Part shown: piece by piece, positions 58,385 through 64,000 of the stretch
Layout: each line of letters starts with the position of its first letter
Numbering within the stretch: position 1 is the first letter of the stretch
Assembly: GCF_042648365.1 (NCBI RefSeq)
Contig: NZ_JBHRXI010000010.1
Location: 496,001 to 560,000, forward strand
Length of the DNA stretch: 64,000 nt
Source of the DNA: Lutimaribacter_A marinistellae
GTDB lineage: Bacteria > Pseudomonadota > Alphaproteobacteria > Rhodobacterales > Rhodobacteraceae
Reading direction: 5' to 3'
Program-made: the position numbers and the translations under genes
Notes under the pieces: model-generated
Told to the model about the DNA's origin: nothing
Database searches by the model: none
Seen by the model: the letters and a program-made list of their open reading frames with translations, nothing else

Positions 58385-59905
58385 TCAATTGACTAGTTGA
58401 TCCTCGGTCGGGTCGCGTGTCCGCAGCACACCAAGCGTCAGCGCGATGATCGCGAGCAGGACCGGCAGGTCGCCGGTGATCGCGTAGAGCGTCTGAGGAA
58501 AGGGTCGGGGCAGCGTCGCATCGATGTAACCCGCCTCGCCCAGGGGCAGCGATGCCGTCACCTGTCCCAGCGGGTCGATCATCGCCGAGATGCCGGTATT
58601 AGCGACCCGGACCATGGGGAGGCCTTGCTCGATGGCCCGCATCCGGGCCTGTGCCAGATGCTGATACGGTCCGGACTGGGTGCCGAACCATGCGTCATTG
58701 GTAATCTGCAGCAGCATGTCGGCCCGGTCCGATACAGCGTTGAGCTGCTGCGGAAAGACCGCCTCGTAGCAGATCAGCGGCAGGGCGCGGCCCAGCGATC
58801 CGACCTCGATCAGGTCGGGGCCGTAACCGGACGAGAACCCCTGCCCCGCATTCGCGGCAAAGCCCGTGATGCCGTAATCGGCCATGATGTCGCCAAAGGG
58901 CACGTATTCGCCAAAGGGCACGAGGTGATACTTGTCGTAGAGATCGGTGATGGTTCCGCCCTCTCCGACCACGGCCATGGAGTTGTAGATCCGCCCCAGG
59001 TAATCGCTGCGCTGTATGCCCAGCACGACGGGGGCGCCGCGGGAGGCGGTGGCCACCTGTTCCATCGCGTCGCGTGCCCGGTCGAGCCAGACCGGGACCG
59101 AGGTTTCGGGCCAGACGACAAGATCGGGCCGGGGATCGGCGGCGGTGTAGTCGAGTTGGCGCTGAAAGAACTCGGCCGCGTGATCGGGGTGCCATTTGAG
59201 GTGCTGCGCGGCATTGGGCTGCACCAGGCGCACCAGCTGGTCGCCCGGTTCGACCGGGTCGCGCAGGTTGGGCCAGACGATGACGAACAGCGCAAAGATC
59301 ATCGCGGGCACGGACCGGATGAGCAGCATGCCCCCGCCCTGTCCGCGTGCCAGCGTGTGACCGGGCGGCAGGGCGATGGCCAGTGTTGCCGCGCCAAGGC
59401 CGTAAGGCCCCACGAGGGCCAGCAACTGCGCCACGTCGGTACCCACCCAGATCTGCGCGAAACCGGCCCATGGAAACCCGGTCAGCAGGAAGCCGCGCGC
59501 CACCTCGGCGATGGAGAGCGTTCCGATCAGGAACCAGATCTGGCGACGGCGCTGCCCCTTGGCCAGCATCGACAGGCCAAAGGCCGCGGCCCAGAAGAGC
59601 GCGAGCCCGCCGGCAAGGAAGAACAGGCCGAAGGGCGCCATCCAGCCGTGGCGCGCGGCGTCGACGAGGAACGGCTCGACGATCCAGACGAGCGCGTGGC
59701 CGAAATAGCCAAGGCCGAGCGCCCAGCCCAGCAGTGCGCATTCGCCCCGGCTGCGGGCAGAGCCCGCGATGGCCGGCACCAGCATCAGCGCCGCCAGCGT
59801 GGCCACCCAAAGCCCCATGGGCGGCAGGCCGAAGGCCGCGACGGCACCAGTGGTCAGGGAAAGGACGAATCGCTGCCAGAACGGCCAGCCCGACAGGAAT
59901 GTCAT
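58385..59905 (-). CDS. lnt: Apolipoprotein N-acyltransferase
   Basis: 506 residues with several N-terminal membrane helices and a periplasmic nitrilase-fold domain. The catalytic Glu is in VVWPETSVPVW, the Lys in LYDKYHLVPFGEY, and the Cys in LPLICYEAVFP. Adds the third acyl chain to lipoproteins. ATGA overlap with the corC-like gene upstream, metK riboswitch starts after the end. Confidence 0.96.
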   Translation of the reverse strand: MTFLSGWPFWQRFVLSLTTGAVAAFGLPPMGLWVATLAALMLVPAIAGSARSRGECALLGWALGLGYFGHALVWIVEPFLVDAARHGWMAPFGLFFLAGGLALFWAAAFGLSMLAKGQRRRQIWFLIGTLSIAEVARGFLLTGFPWAGFAQIWVGTDVAQLLALVGPYGLGAATLAIALPPGHTLARGQGGGMLLIRSVPAMIFALFVIVWPNLRDPVEPGDQLVRLVQPNAAQHLKWHPDHAAEFFQRQLDYTAADPRPDLVVWPETSVPVWLDRARDAMEQVATASRGAPVVLGIQRSDYLGRIYNSMAVVGEGGTITDLYDKYHLVPFGEYVPFGDIMADYGITGFAANAGQGFSSGYGPDLIEVGSLGRALPLICYEAVFPQQLNAVSDRADMLLQITNDAWFGTQSGPYQHLAQARMRAIEQGLPMVRVANTGISAMIDPLGQVTASLPLGEAGYIDATLPRPFPQTLYAITGDLPVLLAIIALTLGVLRTRDPTEDQLVN

Positions 59906-60786
59906 CCCGTCTGTTCCGGCAGCATCACGCGCAACCGCTTGATCCGCCGGGGGTCGGCATCGATGACTTCGAACTCGGCCCCGTCGGGGTGCTGCACCAC
60001 CTCGCCGCGTGCCGGTACCCGGCCGGAGAGCATGAAGACCAGTCCGCCGAGCGTGTCGATCTCTTCTTCATCGACATCCTCGTGCTTGGTGAGCGAACGG
60101 CCGATCTCGGCCTCGAATTCTTCGAGCGGGGTACGGGCCTGCACCACGTAGCAGCCGGGCTTGACCTCGGTCCACAGGGCGGCCTCGTCAGTGTCGTGCT
60201 CGTCCTCGATCTCGCCCACGACCTGTTCGATCAGGTCCTCGATGGTCAGCAGGCCGTCGACACCGCCATATTCATCGATCACCAGCGCCATGTGGCGACG
60301 TTCCGTCTGCATCTTGGTCAGCAGCACACCGATCGACATCGAGGGCGGCACGAAGAGAAGCGAACGCAGCATGGCGGCAAGGTCAAGCTGCTGCGTGTTG
60401 CCGTTGAACCCGTGGGTCAGCGCGAAATCCTTGAGGTGGATGAAACCAAGCGGCGTGTCGAGCGTGCCCTCGTAGACCGGGATGCGGGTCATGCCGCTTT
60501 CGCGGAAAACCGCGACCAGCTCATCCTTGGTGATCGTGTTGGGCACGGCCACGATCTCGGCCGTGGGGATCGCCACGTCCTCGACGCGCATGCGGCGCAG
60601 GTTCATCATGCCGTGCGGGAGGGGGGCCGCGTTCGCCTGGGGGCCCGGCTCACCGTCCTCGTCGGTTTCGGGCGCCGAGAATGCGTCCATGATGCGGGAG
60701 AAAAATCCCGGTTTGTCGTCAGTAAAATCGCCGTCTTCCGGGTGCGCGCCATGCGCCGCCGTAGAACCGCCGTCAGTATCGCCCAT
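59902..60786 (-). CDS. CorC-like CBS-domain protein (hemolysin family)
   Basis: 294 residues from ATG 60784-60786; AGGA lies upstream, the frame to 60876 overlaps ybeY. Two CBS domains (VEDVAIPTAEIVAVPNTITK, ... GVDGLLTIEDLIEQVVGEIE) and a CorC/HlyC C-terminal domain (DALE-like LEEFEAEIGRSLTKHED). No N-terminal DUF21 membrane part, so a soluble form. Ties to Mg/Co homeostasis or membrane stress. Order ybeY-corC-lnt is conserved. Confidence 0.92.
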   Translation of the reverse strand: MGDTDGGSTAAHGAHPEDGDFTDDKPGFFSRIMDAFSAPETDEDGEPGPQANAAPLPHGMMNLRRMRVEDVAIPTAEIVAVPNTITKDELVAVFRESGMTRIPVYEGTLDTPLGFIHLKDFALTHGFNGNTQQLDLAAMLRSLLFVPPSMSIGVLLTKMQTERRHMALVIDEYGGVDGLLTIEDLIEQVVGEIEDEHDTDEAALWTEVKPGCYVVQARTPLEEFEAEIGRSLTKHEDVDEEEIDTLGGLVFMLSGRVPARGEVVQHPDGAEFEVIDADPRRIKRLRVMLPEQTG

Positions 60787-60823
60787 TCGTCCTGTTCCAA
60801 TAAAAGGGCCGTTGGCCCACGTT

Positions 60824-61318
60824 TCAGACCCTATATGGGTCATCAATGCCCAGTTTGCCAAGTATTTCGACCTCAAGCGACTCCATCAACGCGGCGTCGC
60901 CGTCGCGTTCGTGGTCATAGCCCAGCAAATGCAAAAGCCCGTGAACAACCAGATGCGTCACATGGTCCGCCACGGGTTTGCCCGCCGCCACGGCCTCGCG
61001 TGTGCAGGTGTCATAGGAAATGGCGATGTCGCCCAGTGCGGTCGAGCCGTCGAAATCAGGCTCGGGTGGGTAGGGTTCGGTGCCCTCGTCCTCGGATGAG
61101 AGATCTTCGGCGGGCCAGCTGAGGACGTTGGTGGCCTTGGGCTTGTCGCGGAATTCCGCGTTCAGTACCGCGATGCGGGCGTCGTCGCAGCCCAGGACGC
61201 TGATCTCGCAGGTTTCGGGATCGAGCCCCATATGCGCAAGCACCACGGCCGAGGCCCGCTCGGCCAGGGGCGGCAGATCGGTCCAGCGGGGGTCTTCCAG
61301 GATAACGTCGATGGTCAT
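60824..61318 (-). CDS. ybeY: Endoribonuclease YbeY
   Basis: 164 residues from ATG 61316-61318. The Zn site H-x3-H-x5-H is present as THLVVHGLLHLLGYDHERD. N-terminal MTIDVILEDPRWTDL and KATNVLSWPAED are typical. Processes 16S rRNA 3' end and takes part in ribosome quality control. It starts 31 bp after phoH. Confidence 0.97.
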   Translation of the reverse strand: MTIDVILEDPRWTDLPPLAERASAVVLAHMGLDPETCEISVLGCDDARIAVLNAEFRDKPKATNVLSWPAEDLSSEDEGTEPYPPEPDFDGSTALGDIAISYDTCTREAVAAGKPVADHVTHLVVHGLLHLLGYDHERDGDAALMESLEVEILGKLGIDDPYRV

Positions 61319-61349
61319 GGGCAGCCATGTCGGCGGCGGGCGCGGCCCG

Positions 61350-62360
61350 TCAGGCGGTGTCGGCCTCATACGCTTCGATGATCGCGGCGACAAGTGGATG
61401 GCGAACGACGTCCTTGGCGGTGAAGTAGTTGAAGGAAATCCCCTTCACATCCTTCAGCAGACGTTCGGCATCCGCCAGCCCCGAAGGCACCCCGCGCGGC
61501 AGGTCGACCTGGCTGCGGTCGCCGGTGATGACCATGCGGCTGCCCTCGCCCAGGCGGGTCAGGAACATCTTCATCTGCATGGTCGTCGCGTTCTGCGCCT
61601 CGTCGAGCACGACGAAGGCATTCGCCAGCGTGCGTCCGCGCATGAAGGCCAGCGGCGCGATCTCGATGCGCTTTTCCTCGATCAGCTTGGCCAGCTGCTT
61701 GCCCGGCAGAAAGTCGTTCAACGCGTCGTAGAGCGGCTGCATGTAGGGATCGACCTTGTCCTTCATGTCACCGGGCAGGTAGCCCAGTTTCTCGCCCGCC
61801 TCGACGGCCGGACGGCTGAGGATGATGCGGTCGACATGGCCCTGCACGAACATCGACACGCCGACAGCTACGGCGAGATAGGTCTTGCCGGTGCCGGCCG
61901 GGCCGATGCCGAAGGCCAGTTCATTGTTAAAGAGCGACAACACATAGGCCTTTTGCGCGTCGGTGCGCGGTTCGACCAATTTCTTGCGCGTCTTGATCTC
62001 GACCGGGCCACCCTTGAACATCTCGAGCTGGTCACCGGCGGCCTCGTCTGCCTCGACCTCCTTGCCGCCCATGCGCAATTCGCGGTCGACATCGGCCGCC
62101 TCGACCGGGCGACCGGCCTGCAACCGTTCGTAAAGCGCCTCGAGCACCTCGGCGGCCTCCTTGCGGGGGGCCTCCTCTCCCATGATGGCAAGGAGATTGC
62201 CGCGGCGCGCGATCTGCACGCCGAGCTTTTCCTCGATCTGGGCAAGGTTGCGGTCGTACTCTCCGCAGAGGTCGATCAGCAGTCTGTTGTCGGGAAATTC
62301 CAGAAGCGCCTCATGTGGCGCGGCGTCGTTTTGCGGCGGGGTCAGTGCACCGATGGCCAA
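61350..62360 (-). CDS. phoH: PhoH-family ATPase
   Basis: 336 residues. TTG start at 62358-62360, with AGGAGA six bases upstream, is supported. Walker A FGIGPAGTGKTYLAVA, RPAVEAGEKLGYLPGDMKDK, Walker B VVLDEAQNATTMQMKMFLTR and the GDRSQVDLP motif. N-terminal KH-like RNA-binding segment. Functions with YbeY in RNA metabolism in the same operon. Confidence 0.96.
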   Translation of the reverse strand: MAIGALTPPQNDAAPHEALLEFPDNRLLIDLCGEYDRNLAQIEEKLGVQIARRGNLLAIMGEEAPRKEAAEVLEALYERLQAGRPVEAADVDRELRMGGKEVEADEAAGDQLEMFKGGPVEIKTRKKLVEPRTDAQKAYVLSLFNNELAFGIGPAGTGKTYLAVAVGVSMFVQGHVDRIILSRPAVEAGEKLGYLPGDMKDKVDPYMQPLYDALNDFLPGKQLAKLIEEKRIEIAPLAFMRGRTLANAFVVLDEAQNATTMQMKMFLTRLGEGSRMVITGDRSQVDLPRGVPSGLADAERLLKDVKGISFNYFTAKDVVRHPLVAAIIEAYEADTA

Positions 62361-62499
62361 TCCGGTCTCCTGTCTCGGCGTTATGGATCGAGCCTAGACA
62401 GGATGCGGCCCCGGGTGCAAGGCGCGGCGACGGTTTTTCATCGATCTGAAACAAAAGGGCCGCCCGATGGGCGACCCTTGTGCGGGATGCGTGCGATCG

Positions 62500-62793
62500 T
62501 CAGATCGCATCGACGATGTTGGAACCTTCCTTGAACGGGCCGGTCGCCACGCCCGGAGGTGCCGCGCCGGAGCAGACCGGCTTGCCGTGGCGGTCGAGTC
62601 GCTGGGACAGGTACCCTTCGAGACCGTCATCGATGATCCAGTGGTCACAGCCCTGCGGATCGACCCAGATGCCGGCCTTGAGCTGCGACAGGTCCTTGGC
62701 GTCGATGCCGCGGTCGCGGGTCTTGTCGGTGGCTTCGCAGGCGGCGAGCGTACCGACGGCGGCGAGGAGCGCGATGCTCTTGATCAGTTTCAT
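62500..62793 (-). CDS. Small lipoprotein with WVDP/HW two-Cys motif
   Basis: 97 residues, lipoprotein signal MKLIKSIALLAAVGTLAAC with the lipidated Cys19. Residues 42-74 (IWVDPQGCDHWIIDD..., ending PVC) match residues 45-77 of the OmpA-family protein upstream. Two Cys flank the motif, which suggests a disulphide. Family unknown. Encoded 12 bp after the OmpA gene, so co-transcribed and probably acting together at the outer membrane. Confidence 0.8.
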   Translation of the reverse strand: MKLIKSIALLAAVGTLAACEATDKTRDRGIDAKDLSQLKAGIWVDPQGCDHWIIDDGLEGYLSQRLDRHGKPVCSGAAPPGVATGPFKEGSNIVDAI

Positions 62794-62805
62794 GCAGGCC
62801 TCTCC

Positions 62806-63375
62806 TCAATTCACGCAGATGATTTCGACGCGGCGGTTCTGCGCCATGTTGGCGGCGCTGGTGTTGGGAACGCGGGGGTTGCGCTCTCCGTAGCCGCGGA
62901 TGTCGACGATTCGCGCGCCCGTGCTTTTGCCGACCCGTGCGACCGAGTTTGCGCGGTTCAGCGACAGGCGCATGTTATAGGCATCCGACGCGCGGCTGTC
63001 CGTGTGGCCCGTGATGATGTAGCCGTTTGCCTGGGTCTCGTTGAAGAATTCGCGCAGGCGCTGTTGGCCCGCCGACGAGATGCGGAAGCTGTCGGTGGCA
63101 AAGAACTGATCGGTGGGCATGGTGCCGCAGAGCGCACCCCGGCGGCAGACCGGCGTGCCGTCGCGGCGTACATGCGGTGTCATGTAGCCTTCGGCCCCGT
63201 CATCCATCACCCAGTGCTCGCACCCGTCCGGATCGACCCAGATCGTCGGCACGTAGCGTTCGCCGATGACGGTTCGCGTGTTGCTTTGCGCGTGAACCGG
63301 GGCGGCAGCAGCCCCGGCGATCACGATCGCGCCCGCGAGCGCCGCGAGGGCGCCCCTCAAACCCAATTCAATCAC
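62806..63375 (-). CDS. OmpA-family protein with WVDP/HW N-terminal motif
   Basis: 189 residues, GTG start at 63375 (AGGA upstream). Sec signal ending PVHAQ. Residues 45-77 hold the two-Cys motif (IWVDPDGCEHWVMDDG...). The C-terminal OmpA domain (FATDSFRISSAGQQRLREFF, TGHTDSRASDAYNMRLSLNR, GERNPRVPNTSAANMAQNRR) binds peptidoglycan. Probably a periplasmic or outer-membrane anchored linker. Confidence 0.88.
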   Translation of the reverse strand: MIELGLRGALAALAGAIVIAGAAAAPVHAQSNTRTVIGERYVPTIWVDPDGCEHWVMDDGAEGYMTPHVRRDGTPVCRRGALCGTMPTDQFFATDSFRISSAGQQRLREFFNETQANGYIITGHTDSRASDAYNMRLSLNRANSVARVGKSTGARIVDIRGYGERNPRVPNTSAANMAQNRRVEIICVN

Positions 63376-63818
63376 TTTCGATAATCCTCACCTGAATTTC
63401 CCCCAAGCGTCGCATCGCGGCATCGTGTCGGGATGCCGCCTGATCGCGGAGCCTGTGGCAAGGTTAGGTAAAGATGAGGTTATTGTGAAGAAAAATCCGC
63501 TAGATAGATGGCTTGCCAACCGGATTGCCGCGAATCGCTTTGGCGCGGGAACGGGCACCGGTCCTTTGGACAGAGGGGTTTGCCCGGGTCACACGCGGAT
63601 TTCGGCCCGGATTGTAAAGCGCGCGTCAACAATGATGCCAAGGTGATACGGATTGCAGGTCAGCCATGGCAAATCGGCCCGATTAACCGCGTTTCAAACC
63701 CGCTTCCCGCAAGGGCGACAATCGGATAAATTCTTACCATTGTTCAAACGATTGGAACAACGCCGGTGGCCCGTCGGGCACCGGGTAAATCGTATTGTCT
63801 TACATGGGGGTGTAGACA
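63376..63818. promoter_or_regulatory. 443 bp gene-free divergent region
   Basis: Between the OmpA-family gene (leftward) and the partial secreted protein (rightward). Short frames on the plus strand (63425-63646, 63508-63729) have no ribosome site or coding signature I trust. It holds an AT-rich part (63460-63520) and the near-palindrome at 63740-63760. Confidence 0.5.
63740..63760. promoter_or_regulatory. Near-palindrome upstream of the right-edge gene
   Basis: TTGTTCAAACGATTGGAACA with A at the end: 8-base arms around ACGAT with a single mismatch. It is 58 bp before the start of the edge gene, in operator position. Ligand unknown. Confidence 0.4.
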
Positions 63819-64000
63819 ATGAACCGACTTCTGACTGCTGCGGCAGGCATCACATTTGCAGTTGCGTCCACGGGCCCTGTCCTGGCCGAACGAATGCCGA
63901 CCAAGCCGCATTCCAAGCCCTACAACATCACCATAAGCTGCTATCGCGGACCGACGCAGGGCGTGATCTGGGATCGTCCCAACGCCGTGTTCGTCGAGGA
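63819..64000 (+). CDS. Secreted protein, N-terminal part (3' end outside window)
   Basis: ATG 63819. The first 60 codons code a Sec signal (MNRLLTAAAGITFAVASTGP, cleaved near VLAE) and a start of the mature part, ITISCYRGPTQGVIWDRPNA. The frame is open to the window edge. No family recognised; similar short secreted proteins with a Cys-Tyr-Arg-Gly motif occur in Rhodobacterales as far as I know. It is too short to assign. Confidence 0.7.
   Translation, partial: MNRLLTAAAGITFAVASTGPVLAERMPTKPHSKPYNITISCYRGPTQGVIWDRPNAVFVE

Noticed and set aside
63425..63729. Short plus-strand frames before the edge gene
   Set aside because: No ribosome site, no family features and overlap with AT-rich promoter-like sequence.
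1..64000. tRNA genes, insertion sequences, prophage or toxin-antitoxin modules
   Set aside because: Scanned for T-loop sequences, transposase motifs and terminal inverted repeats; none seen that can be supported.

Overview
The window is GC-rich alphaproteobacterial chromosome, most likely Rhodobacterales (Roseobacter group). The evidence is the gene order aroA-cmk-rpsA-ihfB-lapA-trpF-trpB, the order phoH-ybeY-corC-lnt-metK, a SAM/SAH-type riboswitch in front of metK (a class described mainly upstream of metK in Rhodobacterales), TRAP transporters and many ATGA gene overlaps. I see no tRNA, rRNA, insertion sequence, prophage or CRISPR array. One assembly gap (N, 49247-49401) removes the end of rpsA.

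Region 1 (1-14.4 kb) is an exopolysaccharide and cell-surface region. It starts with two SGNH-type proteins in tandem, the second fused to a glycosidase-like C-terminal part. A GT4 glycosyltransferase, a Wzx-type flippase, a Wzz/GumC chain-length protein, a CpsD-like partner ATPase lacking the Walker A lysine, and an ExoY-type priming sugar transferase follow. Next come an EthD-like protein, a CelD-like GNAT protein overlapping an APH-fold kinase, and a 585-residue acidic protein with two tandem-repeat arrays (6 x 21 and about 5 x 24 residues).

Region 2 (14.4-37.2 kb) is a catabolic island built of two divergent operons. Leftward: a TetR regulator, a TRAP transporter (dctP-dctQ-dctM), a cyclase-family hydrolase, an FAH-family hydrolase, a one-chain biotin carboxylase/BCCP/carboxyltransferase and a thioesterase. 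Rightward: a molybdenum hydroxylase (FAD subunit, then a fused FeS-Mo subunit), 6-hydroxynicotinate reductase, an ApbE-like UPF0280 protein, two AA_synth-family paralogues, a branched-chain-type ABC transporter and a MarR regulator. An enamidase gene converges on the end of this operon. Hydroxylase, 6-hydroxynicotinate reductase and enamidase are the first three steps of reductive nicotinate breakdown known from Eubacterium barkeri. The island therefore looks like a reductive nicotinate or related N-heterocycle pathway with its own uptake and regulation. A perfect palindrome just upstream of the TetR start is the likely switch.

Region 3 (37.3-48.7 kb) is mostly core metabolism: ychF, a PagL-like lipid A deacylase, trpA, a MaoC-like dehydratase, an FMN-dependent alpha-hydroxy-acid dehydrogenase, rplY, an ABM monooxygenase-like gene, pth, a serine hydrolase, a DUF2237 protein, a MscS channel, trpB, trpF and lapA.

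Region 4 (48.7-64 kb) holds ihfB, rpsA, cmk, aroA, an amidohydrolase, trmB, an adenylate-cyclase/TPR protein inserted on the opposite strand, riboswitch-controlled metK, lnt, corC-like, ybeY and phoH. It ends with a small lipoprotein and an OmpA-family protein that share an uncharacterised two-cysteine motif, and a truncated secreted protein at the right edge.
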